From NCBI GenBank assembly GCA_024277875.1, contig JAJRUI010000086.1:1-39654 (forward strand): a DNA stretch of 39,654 bases. Direction: 5' to 3'. The stretch is from Deferrisomatales bacterium. Its GTDB lineage: Bacteria; Desulfobacterota; Deferrisomatia; Deferrisomatales; Deferrisomataceae. Position numbers and translations under genes: made by a program. This document shows positions 25,164 through 34,658 of this stretch, one piece after another. Position 1 is the first letter of the stretch, and every line of letters begins with the position of its first letter. The notes under the pieces were generated by a model, which saw only the letters and a program-made list of their open reading frames with translations, ran no database searches and was not told the origin of the DNA.

Positions 25164-26366
25164 CCGTTCCAGCCGGGCCGCCAGGTTCGCGGCCAGCTCC
25201 TCCACCTGGCGGAAATGCCCGGCCTTGGGGGTGAACCGGGCCTCCACCACGGGCTCCACCACCTCCCAGCCCGGGCAACGCTCGCCGAACGCGCGCACCC
25301 CCTTCACGCCCCCGCCGCTCCACCCGTAGGTGCCGGTGATCCCCAGCAACCTGCGCTCCAGGCGCTTGTCCTCGAGCAGCCGCAGCAACGCGTCCACGGC
25401 CGGGAACACCCCCAGGTTGTAGGTGGGCGTACCCACCACCAGGGCCCGGTACCGCCACACGTCCCTCAGCACGTAGGACGCGTGGGACCGGGCCAGATTG
25501 TGCACCCGCACCGTGGCCACCCCGGCCTCCCGCAGGGCCCGGGACAGCCGCTCGGCCAGGCGCTCCCCGCCACCGTACATCGAGCCGTACGCGATCGTCA
25601 CCCCCGGGTCGGTCTCGTGGCGGCTCCACCGGTCGTACAGCCCGATCACGTGGTCGATCGCGCCCCGCCACACCACGCCGTGGCTGGGCGCCAGCATCCG
25701 GGGCTCCAGGGCCCGCACCTTGGGCAGGGCCTTCTGCACCATCGGGCTGTACTTGCCCACGATGTTGGCGAAGTACCGGAGCATCTCGCCCTCGACCCGG
25801 GCGGGCACGTGGGTCTCGTCGTCGAACAGGGCGCCCTCCAGGGCCCGGTACCCGCCGAACACGTCGCCGGTGAACAGCACCCCCGAACCGGTGTCCAGGG
25901 TGACCATGGTCTCGGGCCAGTGCACCATCGGCACCAGACCGAACCGGAGCGCCCGGCCGCCCAGGTCCAGGGTGTCCCCGTCCCCCACCACCAGCACGTC
26001 GTCGCCACCCACGCCGTGGAGGTGCTCCAGGAACTCGGCGGTCTTGCGGTTGCCCACCACCCGGAGCCCGGGGAACCGCGCGCGCACCGCGCCCAGGGCG
26101 CCCGAGTGGTCCGGCTCCAGGTGGTTCACCACCAGGTAGTCCGGCTGCCGGCCCGGCCCCAGCAGCCGCTCCAGGGCGTCCAGGTAGTCGGGCACGAACA
26201 GGCCCTTGACCGCGTCGATCAGCGCGATCCGGTCGGCGCCCTCCACCACGTACGCGTTGTACGAGATGCCGTGGGGCAGCGGCCACAGGTTCTCGAACAG
26301 CTCGGTGGTCCGGTCGTTCACGCCGACCCAGTGGACCCCTTCGGACAGACGGACGGGTGCGAGCAT
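25161..26366 (-). CDS. fprA: Flavodiiron protein (A-type flavoprotein FprA)
   Basis: Cytoplasmic O2 and/or NO reductase of anaerobes and facultative anaerobes, 401 residues. The N-terminal metallo-beta-lactamase-like domain has diiron ligands H82/E84/D86 (NHLEPDHSG), His in MVHWPETM, Asp in TGDVFG and His in APSHGVVW. The C-terminal flavodoxin domain (about 255-400) has IAYGSMYGGGERLA, TPTYNLGVFP and TGTYGWSGGG for FMN. There is no fused rubredoxin. The start is ATG 26366 without a clear ribosome site, since array R5 lies upstream. It is a single gene between arrays R4 and R5. Confidence 0.95.
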   Translation of the reverse strand: MLAPVRLSEGVHWVGVNDRTTELFENLWPLPHGISYNAYVVEGADRIALIDAVKGLFVPDYLDALERLLGPGRQPDYLVVNHLEPDHSGALGAVRARFPGLRVVGNRKTAEFLEHLHGVGGDDVLVVGDGDTLDLGGRALRFGLVPMVHWPETMVTLDTGSGVLFTGDVFGGYRALEGALFDDETHVPARVEGEMLRYFANIVGKYSPMVQKALPKVRALEPRMLAPSHGVVWRGAIDHVIGLYDRWSRHETDPGVTIAYGSMYGGGERLAERLSRALREAGVATVRVHNLARSHASYVLRDVWRYRALVVGTPTYNLGVFPAVDALLRLLEDKRLERRLLGITGTYGWSGGGVKGVRAFGERCPGWEVVEPVVEARFTPKAGHFRQVEELAANLAARLER

Positions 26367-26374
26367 GGTCTACC

Positions 26375-26462
26375 CAGGTTCGAGGTTCAATGTTCGAGGT
26401 TCCAAGTTCCAGGTTCACGAATCACGGCAGTCCACACCGACCACCGATCACTGGTCACCGCC
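26375..26462. repeat. Heptanucleotide array R5 (tyrA-fprA junction)
   Basis: Plus-strand reading: AGGTTCG, AGGTTCA, ATGTTCG, AGGTTCC, AAGTTCC, AGGTTCA, CGAATCA, CGGCAGT, then diverged CCACACC/GACCACC/GATCACT/GGTCACC units. It fills the space from the tyrA stop to 9 bp before the fprA start. Relative to the genes, the AGGTTCS and RTCACSA parts are in the opposite order and orientation from R4. Confidence 0.85.
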
Positions 26463-27605
26463 TCAACCAAACCGCTCCACCAGCTTCTCGATCAGGTACG
26501 AACTCTCCCGGATCGCCTGGCCTCCAAAGTCGCCGAACCAGTCGGCCACCCGGCGGAACTCCCGGCAGAACGCGTCCCGGTCCCCCTGCTCCAGCAGGTC
26601 CAGGTTCCCGGCGGCGGTCTCCAGGTACCGGCGCAGCAGGTCCCGCCGTTCCGGGGTGGCGAAGATGATCTCGGCGTACAGCTCCGGGTCCTGGGCGAAC
26701 AGCCGGCCCACCATGCCCAGCTCCAGGCGGTAGATCGGGCCCGAGAACTCCAGGGTCCGGCGCAGGTCCATCCCCACCCGGCTCACGAACTGGCCGAACA
26801 CGAACGTGGCGAAGTGCCGCAGGGCCTGGACCACGGCCATGATCTCGTCGTGCTCGGCCGCGGTGGCCGACACCACCACCGCGCCCCAGGCCGTGAACTG
26901 CTCCAGCACCCACGCGCACGCGTCCGGATCCCGGCCGGGCACGGCCACCACGATCTGCCGGTCCAGCACCCGGGTGGTCGGGCCGAACATCGGGTGAAGC
27001 CCCACCACCGGGCCGGGGTGGGCGTCCAGCATCGCGGCCACCGGCGCCTGCTTGACGCTGGTGATGTCCGCGAGCACGCACGACCGGGGCAGCACGGGCG
27101 CCAGGCTGCGCGCGGCGCCGGCCGTGGCCCCGATGGGTACGGCCAGCACGGCCAGGTCCGCGCCGCCCGCGAGCGCCGGGGCCCGGTGCCAGTCGTCCCG
27201 CTCCAGCACCGCCACCCGGTACCCCGACCCCTCGAACCACCCCCGCAGCCGCCGGCCCATGGCGCCGGCCCCGCCCACCACCACCACCCGGGCGCCCGGG
27301 CGCACGCCCCGGGCGGTCACCGCGGCCGACTGGCTCACCCGGGACGACCGCATCACCCGGCGGAACAGGTCCTCCACCAGGTCCGGGTCCAGGCCGGCCT
27401 CCCGGGCCCTGCGGCGCCGGTCCGACAGCAGGTCCTCCTCCCGGGCCGGGTGGTGCACCGGCAGGCCGGCCCGGCGCTTGGCCTCGGCCACCCGGGCCAC
27501 CACGTCCCGCCGTCGGGCCAGCAAGGCCACCAGTTCCCGGTCCACGGCGTCGATCTCGTCCCGGAGTTCCTTCAGGCCGTCCCCGGCCGCGTCCCGTCTG
27601 GTCAA
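26463..27605 (-). CDS. tyrA: Chorismate mutase/prephenate dehydrogenase (T-protein)
   Basis: Bifunctional tyrosine-pathway enzyme, 380 residues. It isomerises chorismate to prephenate, then oxidises prephenate to 4-hydroxyphenylpyruvate with NAD. The N-terminal chorismate mutase helices (1-about 95) include LRDEIDAVDRELVALLARR and RVMRSSR. The dehydrogenase part has VVVVGGAGAMGRRL (NAD), GLHPMFGP, QALRHFATF and SPIYRLELGMVGRLFAQDP, closely matching enterobacterial TyrA in order and length. TTG 27605 is chosen because GAGGAGG lies 5 bp upstream; ATG 27635 lacks a site. The stop lies at the edge of array R5. Confidence 0.94.
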   Translation of the reverse strand: MTRRDAAGDGLKELRDEIDAVDRELVALLARRRDVVARVAEAKRRAGLPVHHPAREEDLLSDRRRRAREAGLDPDLVEDLFRRVMRSSRVSQSAAVTARGVRPGARVVVVGGAGAMGRRLRGWFEGSGYRVAVLERDDWHRAPALAGGADLAVLAVPIGATAGAARSLAPVLPRSCVLADITSVKQAPVAAMLDAHPGPVVGLHPMFGPTTRVLDRQIVVAVPGRDPDACAWVLEQFTAWGAVVVSATAAEHDEIMAVVQALRHFATFVFGQFVSRVGMDLRRTLEFSGPIYRLELGMVGRLFAQDPELYAEIIFATPERRDLLRRYLETAAGNLDLLEQGDRDAFCREFRRVADWFGDFGGQAIRESSYLIEKLVERFG

Positions 27606-27644
27606 CCCGCCCTCCTCGCCCGGTCCGGCCGGCATGGTAGCACA

Positions 27645-27660
27645 CGGACCGGCCGGTCCG
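27645..27660. promoter_or_regulatory. 16-bp perfect palindrome in the tyrA-wzi divergent gap
   Basis: CGGACCGGCCGGTCCG is a perfect palindrome 40 bp upstream of the tyrA start and 97 bp upstream of the next plus-strand gene. It could be an operator serving one or both genes. In such GC-rich DNA a chance origin is possible. A TATACA box at 27709-27714 may be the -10 of the wzi-like gene, but no good -35 accompanies it. Confidence 0.3.
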
Positions 27661-27756
27661 GCACTCCTTCCGGCTTCCAGGACCTTCCTCCGGGCGACAG
27701 CGGTGTGGTATACAACGCCGATCCGTCCCGCCCTGCTCCCAGAAGACCTGCCGGCC

Positions 27757-29319
27757 ATGCGAAAAACCGTCCGAACCCTCGTCGCGCTCGCCGCGGCCGT
27801 GGCGCTCACGGCGACCGGTCCGGCCGCCCGAGCCGCGTCCCTCACCGACGTGCCGGCCACGGACCGGCGCGCCGTGGAGATCGCAGACCTGGCGTCGTCG
27901 TCCGGGGTCGCCCGGCCGGTGGACCTGTACGCCCTGCCCGTGGGCGACGAGGCCCTGGCCGACGCGTACCGGGCGCTCCGCAGGCGGGGCCTCCGGGACT
28001 TCCGGGGAGAGCGGGTCCTGGGCGCGGCAGAGGCCCGCCGGGGAGGCGGGCTCCACCTGGAAACGCTGGTGCCCGAACTGGAGCTGCGCACCTACTGGGC
28101 CAGCGACGGCGCGGACGGCCGGGTGCTGTACCACAGCGCGGGCGACCGCCTGTCCCCCGGGCTGAACGCGTTCCTGTCCGGGGCGGGCACGGCGTCCTGG
28201 GGCGAACACCTGGGGGCCGGGTACCGGGTGCAGGCCGGCCGGGCCGGCGGCGACCTCGACGGCAAGGTCAAGCGGCTGTACCTCAAGGGCGTGTGGGGCA
28301 AGTGGTCGCTCAAGGTCGGTCGCGACTCCGAACGGCTCGGGGTGGGCTACCACGGCACCCTGCTCCTGGACGACAACGCCCCGCCCCTGGACCTGTGGCG
28401 GGTGCGCACCGAAGAGCCCCTGTTCCTGCCCGGCCGCTGGTCCAGGCTCGGGGGGCTGCGGTTCACGCTGTTCAACGGGTGGCTCGACGACGACACCCCC
28501 GAGCCCACGGACCGCCGGTTCGGAACCGGCGAAGACCCGATTCCGAACCCGCGGCTTCTCGGGATGCGACTGTCGTACCACCCCACGTCATGGCTCGACC
28601 TGGGCGCGACCCGCACCATCCTGTACAGCGGTGACGGCCGGCACCAGTACACCAGCCCCAAGGACTGGTGGAAGCTGCTGACCGCGGTGGACGAAAACGT
28701 GACGGACGGCGACCACACCTACGACAACGACCAGTACATGACCCTGGACGTGACCGTGCGCCTGCCGATCCTCAACGGCGTGGGCCCCCTGAAGGGCGGC
28801 AAGCTCTACTGGGAGCACGGCGGCACCGACCTGAACGCGCCGTGGCAGGGGGACGGGTGGGGCCTGATGATCGTGGACCTGGTGCGCACCTCGGACCTGG
28901 TCGGGGGCTACCTGACCACCGGGGTAACCGACCTGCGGGTCGAGTACGCCCGCACCCACAAGGGGTGGTACCGGCACGGCCAGTACCCCCAGGGGTACAC
29001 CTACCGGGGCGTGCCCCTGGGCCACCACCTGGGGCCGGGGGGGGAGGACTGGTTCGCCGAGGTCGCCCGCCACTTCGGCCCGGGCTGGCGCGCGTCCGTG
29101 GCCGTGGACCTGGAGGAGCGGGCCCGGGACCTGGACACCCAGGAGGACCGCACCGAGCTGCAGGTCGCCGTGGAGGCCCTGGACCTGGCCGTGCTCGGCG
29201 TGCCGCTCCGGGCCCGGGTCGAGGCGCTCACTGCCCGGGTGGAGAACGCCCTGGACACCGACGACCGGGAAGACCGCACCGAAACCTACGTGGGCCTCAC
29301 GCTCACCGGAGAGATCTGA
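27757..29319 (+). CDS. wzi: Wzi-like capsule assembly outer-membrane protein
   Basis: A secreted protein of 520 residues with a signal peptide (MRKTVRTLVALAAAVALTATG, cleavage near ARA-AS at about 27). A short N-terminal segment (LTDVPATDRRAVEIADLASS) precedes a long stretch of alternating hydrophobic strands and Tyr/Trp/Gly/Asp turns. Examples are WGKWSLKVGRDSERLGVGYH, MRLSYHPTSWLDLGATRTI and YLTTGVTDLRVEYA, and the protein ends in a terminal strand TYVGLTLTGEI. This is the pattern of the capsule-assembly Wzi family, whose E. coli member anchors capsule to the cell surface. The next gene, after 4 bp, is a Wza-type exporter, which supports the call. Confidence 0.75.
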   Translation: MRKTVRTLVALAAAVALTATGPAARAASLTDVPATDRRAVEIADLASSSGVARPVDLYALPVGDEALADAYRALRRRGLRDFRGERVLGAAEARRGGGLHLETLVPELELRTYWASDGADGRVLYHSAGDRLSPGLNAFLSGAGTASWGEHLGAGYRVQAGRAGGDLDGKVKRLYLKGVWGKWSLKVGRDSERLGVGYHGTLLLDDNAPPLDLWRVRTEEPLFLPGRWSRLGGLRFTLFNGWLDDDTPEPTDRRFGTGEDPIPNPRLLGMRLSYHPTSWLDLGATRTILYSGDGRHQYTSPKDWWKLLTAVDENVTDGDHTYDNDQYMTLDVTVRLPILNGVGPLKGGKLYWEHGGTDLNAPWQGDGWGLMIVDLVRTSDLVGGYLTTGVTDLRVEYARTHKGWYRHGQYPQGYTYRGVPLGHHLGPGGEDWFAEVARHFGPGWRASVAVDLEERARDLDTQEDRTELQVAVEALDLAVLGVPLRARVEALTARVENALDTDDREDRTETYVGLTLTGEI

Positions 29320-29323
29320 ACCC

Positions 29324-32300
29324 ATGAACGCGACCCGCCGCCTGCTGTCCGCACCCGCCGTCGCCCTGCTCGTCCTCGCCGGTCTCGCCGTGGCCGCCGG
29401 CCCGGCCCTGGCCGCGTCCCCCCCCCTGCCCCCGGGGGTCAAGCTGCCGGCCGGGGTGGACGTGAACCAGTTCCTGCAACAGATGTCCGGGGGCAAGACG
29501 CCGCCGACCGCCCAGAACGTCCAGGACGGAAACGGTCGGGGCCAGCCTTCCCAGACCAGTGCCCCGGCCTTCGAACCCCAAGTGGATCCGAAAACCCGCA
29601 TCCTCCGGCTTGCCCAGGATCTCTTGTGGGACGGCCGGCTCACCGACGAACGCGAGAAGCGCCTGGACCAGGAGGCCGAGTCCCTCGGCCTCACCCGGGC
29701 CGAGGCCAGGGAGATCTACAGCCCGGTCCTGGAAGAACGCGCTGCCCTGGTCCGAAGCGTGCTCGTCCAGGCCCAGGCCCTCGCTGACAAAGGAGATCTG
29801 GCTGCGACAGATCGGTCCTATCTCGAGCGCCGGCTCCAAGACAGGGGAGTGGAAAAATCCGACGCAGAACGGGTGGTGGCCCACGTGGCCGACCGCCTGC
29901 GCAACGAGGCCCTGTACGGCTCCTACGTGCGCGCGTTCCTCGAAGACGGCCTCATCGACCGGACGGAACAGGGAATGCTGGCCAAGAAACGCGCCGCCCT
30001 CGGCCTGACCAAGGCCGAGCACGACGAGGTGGTGGCCGCGGTCCGGGAGAAACTGCGCGAACCGGCCCAGGACGTGCTCGGTGACATCCGCGACCGGGAC
30101 CGGGACCTGGAACAGGAGCAGCCCGACCTCGAGCTGTACGGCCGGGGCCTGTTCGGCAGGAAGCCGGACCAGGCGTTCGAGCCCCCGGCCAACCTGCCCC
30201 CGCCCGACGATTACCGGATCGGCCCGGGCGACCGGTTCCGGGTGGCCCTGTGGGGCCGGCTGGAGGCCGAGTACACCCTGGAGGTGGACCCCGAGGGCCG
30301 GGTGCTGTTCCCAAAGATCGGGCCGGTGCGGGTCGGCGGGCTCACCTATGCCGAGGCCCGGGACCTGCTGACCCGCCGGGCCGAGTCCATCACCGGGGTG
30401 ACCGCGGCGGTCACCCTGGACGGCACCCGGTCCGTGCGCGTGTTCGTGGTGGGCGAGCTGATGAAGCCGGGCTCGGTCACCCTGTCGCCCCTGTCCACGG
30501 TGGTCCACGCGGTAATGGCGGCCGAGGGGCCCACGCCCCTGGGCTCCCTGCGCCACGTGGTGCTCCGCCGGGCCGGGGCGCAGCTCGCGGTGTTCGACCT
30601 GTACGGGTTCCTGCTGCGGGGCGAGATGGCCGGCAGCCGGCCCCTGCAGGACGGGGACGTGGTGGTGGTGCCCCGGGCCGAGCGCACCGTGGCGGTGTGG
30701 GGCAAGGTCAAGCGGCCGGCCGTGTACGAACTCGTCCCCGGCGAGGGGCTCCGGGCCGCCCTGGCCTACGCCGGCGGCCTTGCGGCCGACGCGTTCGGCG
30801 GCCGGGTCCAGGTGGTGCGCACCGTGGGCCACGAGCGCCGGGTCGCCCTGGACGTGTCCCTGCCCGACCTGGACGGCGACTTCCCCCTGGAGGACGGCGA
30901 CCGGGTCCGAGTGTACCCCCTGCCCCCCGAGGTGGACAACCGGGTGTCCCTGTTCGGCCACGTGTACCAGACCGGCACGTTCGCGTGGACCGACGGGATG
31001 CGGGTGTCCGACCTGGTGGGCGGCGCCGACAACCTCAAGCCCGAGGTGGACCTGGCCTACGCCGTGATCCTGCGGGAGACCGGCCCCGACCGGTCCAAGA
31101 AGGTGGTCGCGTTCCACCTGGGCAAGGCCCTGGACGGGTCCGGGCCGGGCGAGGACCCGGCGCTCCGGCCCCGGGACGAGGTGTACGTGTTCAGCCGCGA
31201 CCAGTTCCGGCCGCCCCTCAGGGCCGAGGCGGCCGGGGAGGTGCGCAACCCGGGCCTGTACCGGTTCGAGCCGGGCGCCCGGGTGGCGGATCTCGTGCGG
31301 CTGGCCGGGGGGCTCGCGCCCGACGCCCTCCTGGCCCGGGCCGAGTTGCTGCGCTACCAGGACGACCGCACCCGGGAGACCCTGTACGTGGACCTCGGAC
31401 GGGCCCTCGACGGCGACCCGGCCGAGAACCTGGAACTCGCCGACCAGGACCGGCTGGTGGTCCACCCCGTCTGGGACACATCGTTCCGGGAGACCGTGAC
31501 CGTGGACGGCGAGGTCCAGCGCCCCGGCGAGATCGAGCTCACCCGGGGCATGACCGTGCGGGACCTGGTGTTCAAGGCCGGCGGGGTCACCAGGGACGCG
31601 TACGCAGGCGTGGCCCACCTGTACCGCACCGACCGGGCCACCAAGGAAGTCACGATCCACACCTTCGACCTGGGCAAGGCCCTGGCCGGCGACCCGGCCG
31701 AGAACCTCGCGCTCCAGGACCTGGACCGGGTCACGATCCACTCGGCCTACGAGTTCGCGTTCCGCCAGAAGGTGTACGCGGGCGGGTTCGTCAACAGCCC
31801 GGGCGAGTTCCCGTACGCCACCAACATGCGGGTGCGGGACCTGGTGCTGGCCGCCCGGGGGCTCAAGGAGGAGGCGTACCTGGGCCAGGCCGAACTCGTG
31901 CGCCGGGTCGTGCCCGGCGGCGAGGAGGCCCGCACCTTCACCCTGACCTTCGACCTGGGCAAGGCCCTGGCCGGGGACCCCTCGGACAACCTGCCCCTCG
32001 AGCCCTACGACCGGCTGTTCGTCAAGCGGATCCCGGAGTGGCGCGAGACCTGGAAGATCGAACTCAAGGGCGAGGTGCGGTTCCCCGGGGTCTACTACGT
32101 GACCAAGGGCGAGCGCCTGTCCAGCGTGATCCAGCGGGCCGGCGGGTACACCGCCGAGGCGTACCTGCGGGGCGCGGTGTTCACCCGACTGAGCGCCCAG
32201 GAACTCCAGCAGCGCCGGCTCGACGCCCTGCGGGACCGGGTGCAGGAGAACATGCTCCGGCTGTCGTCGTTCCAGGCCCAGGCCGCCCTGAGCCCCGAGG

Positions 32301-32821
32301 ACGCCGTGGCCCAGCAGCAGTACCTGGCGGCCCAGAAACAGCTGTTCGAGAAGCTGTCCAAGGTGCGGGCCACTGGCCGGGTGGTGATCCAGCTCGCGCC
32401 CCTGGAGGCGTTCGCCGGCAGCGAGGCCGACCTGGCCGTGGAGGACGGCGACGCGCTGTTCGTGCCTCCCACCCCCCAGACCGTCAGCGTGGTGGGCCAG
32501 GTGTACAACCCAACGAGCCTCGTGTGGGAGCCGTCCAACAAGGAGGCGGGCTACTACCTGGACCGCACGGGCGGCCCCACCCCGGCCGCCGAGGCCGGCG
32601 AGATCTACGTGGTCCGGGCCGACGGCACCGTGGTCAGCCCGGAGAGCGCGTCGGGCGGATGGTGGAGCCAGGGAGTGCTCGGCCTCGACCTGTACCCGGG
32701 CGACGCCATCCTGGTGCCGGACAAGGTGGTCCAGGTGAGCGCCCTCAAGCTCACCAAGGACGTGTCCCAGATCCTGTTCCAGATCGCGGTCACCGCCGGC
32801 GTGGCCATCGCGTTGTTTTAG
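29324..32821 (+). CDS. Polysaccharide export protein with multiple SLBB domains (Wza-type, very long)
   Basis: A 1165-residue exported protein. Signal peptide (cleavage near ALA-AS, about 31). Next come three helical repeats at about 90, 150 and 200 ([45 protein letters not shown]). The polysaccharide export (PES) domain follows at about 295-385 ([26 protein letters not shown]). Eight SLBB-type units come after it (for example [59 protein letters not shown]). Several are separated by a recurring [15 protein letters not shown]-type block. It ends with a hydrophobic segment ([10 protein letters not shown]). Such proteins form the outer-membrane channel for capsule or exopolysaccharide. Wza itself is about 380 residues, so this is an extended variant. 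Confidence 0.85.
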   Translation: MNATRRLLSAPAVALLVLAGLAVAAGPALAASPPLPPGVKLPAGVDVNQFLQQMSGGKTPPTAQNVQDGNGRGQPSQTSAPAFEPQVDPKTRILRLAQDLLWDGRLTDEREKRLDQEAESLGLTRAEAREIYSPVLEERAALVRSVLVQAQALADKGDLAATDRSYLERRLQDRGVEKSDAERVVAHVADRLRNEALYGSYVRAFLEDGLIDRTEQGMLAKKRAALGLTKAEHDEVVAAVREKLREPAQDVLGDIRDRDRDLEQEQPDLELYGRGLFGRKPDQAFEPPANLPPPDDYRIGPGDRFRVALWGRLEAEYTLEVDPEGRVLFPKIGPVRVGGLTYAEARDLLTRRAESITGVTAAVTLDGTRSVRVFVVGELMKPGSVTLSPLSTVVHAVMAAEGPTPLGSLRHVVLRRAGAQLAVFDLYGFLLRGEMAGSRPLQDGDVVVVPRAERTVAVWGKVKRPAVYELVPGEGLRAALAYAGGLAADAFGGRVQVVRTVGHERRVALDVSLPDLDGDFPLEDGDRVRVYPLPPEVDNRVSLFGHVYQTGTFAWTDGMRVSDLVGGADNLKPEVDLAYAVILRETGPDRSKKVVAFHLGKALDGSGPGEDPALRPRDEVYVFSRDQFRPPLRAEAAGEVRNPGLYRFEPGARVADLVRLAGGLAPDALLARAELLRYQDDRTRETLYVDLGRALDGDPAENLELADQDRLVVHPVWDTSFRETVTVDGEVQRPGEIELTRGMTVRDLVFKAGGVTRDAYAGVAHLYRTDRATKEVTIHTFDLGKALAGDPAENLALQDLDRVTIHSAYEFAFRQKVYAGGFVNSPGEFPYATNMRVRDLVLAARGLKEEAYLGQAELVRRVVPGGEEARTFTLTFDLGKALAGDPSDNLPLEPYDRLFVKRIPEWRETWKIELKGEVRFPGVYYVTKGERLSSVIQRAGGYTAEAYLRGAVFTRLSAQELQQRRLDALRDRVQENMLRLSSFQAQAALSPEDAVAQQQYLAAQKQLFEKLSKVRATGRVVIQLAPLEAFAGSEADLAVEDGDALFVPPTPQTVSVVGQVYNPTSLVWEPSNKEAGYYLDRTGGPTPAAEAGEIYVVRADGTVVSPESASGGWWSQGVLGLDLYPGDAILVPDKVVQVSALKLTKDVSQILFQIAVTAGVAIALF

Positions 32822-32871
32822 CAGGTTCCAGGATCACGAATCACCAATCACCAATCACGAGTCACCAGCCG
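32821..32871. repeat. Heptanucleotide array R6 (exporter-cysQ)
   Basis: Begins at the TAG stop (TTTTAGCAGG at 32816-32825), one AGGTTCC, then ATCACGA, ATCACCA, ATCACCA, ATCACGA, GTCACCA, GCC, ending 1 bp before the cysQ ATG. There is no Shine-Dalgarno sequence. The 3' part is the same unit series as in R9 with two fewer units. Confidence 0.9.
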
Positions 32872-33639
32872 ATGCAATCCTTACTCGACCCGCTGTGCGA
32901 CCTGGCCGTGGAGGCCGGCCGCGCGATCCTCGCCGTGTACGCCGGCCCGATCGCGGTGGACACCAAGGACGACCGGTCCCCCCTGACCGAGGCGGACCGG
33001 GCCGCCCACCGGGTGATCGCCGGCGGCCTGGCCCGCCTCGCCCCGGACGTCCCGATCCTGTCCGAAGAAGGCCGCCACGTGCCGTTCGACGAGCGGCGGC
33101 GATGGCGCCGGCTGTGGGTGGTAGACCCCCTGGACGGCACCAAGGAGTTCATCAAGCGAAACGGCGAGTTCACCGTGAACATCGCCCTGGTGGAGCACGG
33201 CGACCCGGTGCTGGGGGTGGTGTACGCGCCGGTGCCCGACCTCCTGTACTTCGCCGTTCACGGCGGGGGCGCGTGGCGCCGGCAAGGGCACGGCCCGGCC
33301 GAGCCGATCCGGGCCCGGGCCCCGGACCCGGCCCGGGGCCTGACCGTGGTCCAGAGCCGGTCCCACCCGTCTCCGGACCTGGAGGCGTACCTGGCCGGGT
33401 TGCCCGTGGCCGAGACCCTGGCCCGGGGCAGCTCCCTCAAGCTGTGCGCCGTTGCCGAGGGCTCGGCCGACCTGTATCCTCGGCTCGGGCCGACCATGGA
33501 GTGGGACACGGCCGCGGGCCACGCCGTGGTGGAGGCCGCGGGCGGCGCGGTGCGCACCCCGGCCGGCCAGCCCCTGCGCTACAACAAACCCGACCTCCTG
33601 AACCCCCACTTCATCGTGACGGGGGGAGCGACGACATGA
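32872..33639 (+). CDS. cysQ: 3'(2'),5'-bisphosphate nucleotidase CysQ
   Basis: Inositol-monophosphatase-fold Mg-dependent phosphatase, 255 residues. It hydrolyses PAP (and PAPS), the by-product of PAPS use. Metal-binding Glu is in LSEEG, motif [13 protein letters not shown] carries the two aspartates, and the C-terminal [15 protein letters not shown] motif is complete. ATG 32872 directly follows array R6 without a ribosome site. Its end overlaps cysD (ATGA), so the two are coupled. Placement with cysD/cysNC/cysC indicates recycling in sulfate activation. Confidence 0.95.
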   Translation: MQSLLDPLCDLAVEAGRAILAVYAGPIAVDTKDDRSPLTEADRAAHRVIAGGLARLAPDVPILSEEGRHVPFDERRRWRRLWVVDPLDGTKEFIKRNGEFTVNIALVEHGDPVLGVVYAPVPDLLYFAVHGGGAWRRQGHGPAEPIRARAPDPARGLTVVQSRSHPSPDLEAYLAGLPVAETLARGSSLKLCAVAEGSADLYPRLGPTMEWDTAAGHAVVEAAGGAVRTPAGQPLRYNKPDLLNPHFIVTGGATT

Positions 33640-34577
33640 CCGCGACCGACGACCGAACGGCCGGGCGGGTCCCCGCCCGGACCCTGACCCACCTCAAGCA
33701 ACTCGAGGCCGAGAGCATCCACATCATCCGCGAGGTGGCTGCCGAGTTCGACAACCCGGTGATGCTGTACTCGGTGGGCAAGGACTCCACGGTGATGCTC
33801 CACCTGGCCCTCAAGGCGTTCCACCCGGGCAAGCCGCCGTTTCCCCTGATGCACGTGGACACCACCTGGAAGTTCCGGGACATGTACACCTACCGGGACC
33901 AGGTGGTGGAGCGATTCGGCCTGGACCTGATCGTGTACGTCAACGAGGAGGGCGTGCGCCAGGGCATCGGGCCGTTCACCCACGGCTCCAAGAAGCACAC
34001 CGACGTCATGAAGACCGAGGCCCTCAAGAAGGCCCTGGACCAGTACGGGTTCGACGCGGCATTTGGCGGCGCCCGCCGGGACGAGGAGAAGAGCCGGGCC
34101 AAGGAGCGGGTGTACTCGTTCCGGGACCGCCACCACCGGTGGGACCCGAAGAACCAGCGCCCCGAGCTGTGGAACCTGTACAACGGCGAGGTGAACAAGG
34201 GCGAGTCGATCCGGGTGTTCCCCCTGAGCAACTGGACCGAGCTGGACGTGTGGCAGTACATCTACCTCGAGGACCTGCCGATCGTGCCCCTGTACCTCGC
34301 GGCCGAGCGGCCCGTGGTGGAGCGCGACGGCGTCCTGATCCTGGTGGACGACGACCGCCTGCCCCTCGAGCCCGGGGAGGAGCCGGTGCGCAAGATGGTC
34401 CGGTTCCGCACCCTGGGTTGCTACCCCCTGTCCGGCGCGGTGGAGTCCACCGCCACCACCCTGCCCGAGATCATCCAGGAGATGCTCCTGGCCACCACCT
34501 CCGAGCGCCAGGGCCGCGTCATCGACTTCGACCAGGCCGGCTCCATGGAGGAGAAGAAGAAGGAAGGGTATTTTTAG
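33636..34577 (+). CDS. cysD: Sulfate adenylyltransferase subunit 2 (CysD)
   Basis: Small catalytic subunit of the GTP-dependent ATP sulfurylase (ATP + sulfate to APS), 313 residues. PP-loop motif SVGKDS is at 46-51. Family segments are [33 protein letters not shown] and [14 protein letters not shown], with C-terminal KKKEGYF. It works as a heterodimer with CysN. Here CysN is the CysNC fusion 380 bp downstream, separated by heptamer arrays and a decayed four-helix-bundle gene. The TAG stop lies in TTTTAGCAGG, the same sequence as at the start of R6. Confidence 0.97.
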   Translation: MTATDDRTAGRVPARTLTHLKQLEAESIHIIREVAAEFDNPVMLYSVGKDSTVMLHLALKAFHPGKPPFPLMHVDTTWKFRDMYTYRDQVVERFGLDLIVYVNEEGVRQGIGPFTHGSKKHTDVMKTEALKKALDQYGFDAAFGGARRDEEKSRAKERVYSFRDRHHRWDPKNQRPELWNLYNGEVNKGESIRVFPLSNWTELDVWQYIYLEDLPIVPLYLAAERPVVERDGVLILVDDDRLPLEPGEEPVRKMVRFRTLGCYPLSGAVESTATTLPEIIQEMLLATTSERQGRVIDFDQAGSMEEKKKEGYF

Positions 34578-34658
34578 CAGGATGCTAGTGATTCGTGCCA
34601 GTGACCAATCACCAGTCACGAATCACAACAACTCACACCGGGCACGGTAGCTACGCTG
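34578..34658. repeat. Heptanucleotide array R7 (after cysD), with hairpin
   Basis: Degenerate period-7 units in both orientations after the cysD stop. A perfect 10-bp inverted repeat GTGATTCGTG (34588-34597) / CACGAATCAC (34617-34626) encloses further units (CCAGTGACCAATCACCAGT). The RNA could form a strong hairpin just past cysD. From about 34635 the array fades into non-repetitive sequence before the four-helix-bundle remnant. Confidence 0.8.

Noticed and set aside
27052-27756. Upstream extension of the wzi-like gene
   Set aside because: It is antisense to tyrA; the ATG at 27757 begins a clear signal peptide.
25215-28634. Very long plus-strand open frames opposite lysA, fprA and tyrA
   Set aside because: They mirror real minus-strand genes in GC-rich DNA, are Pro/His/Gln/Arg-rich, and have no recognisable domains.
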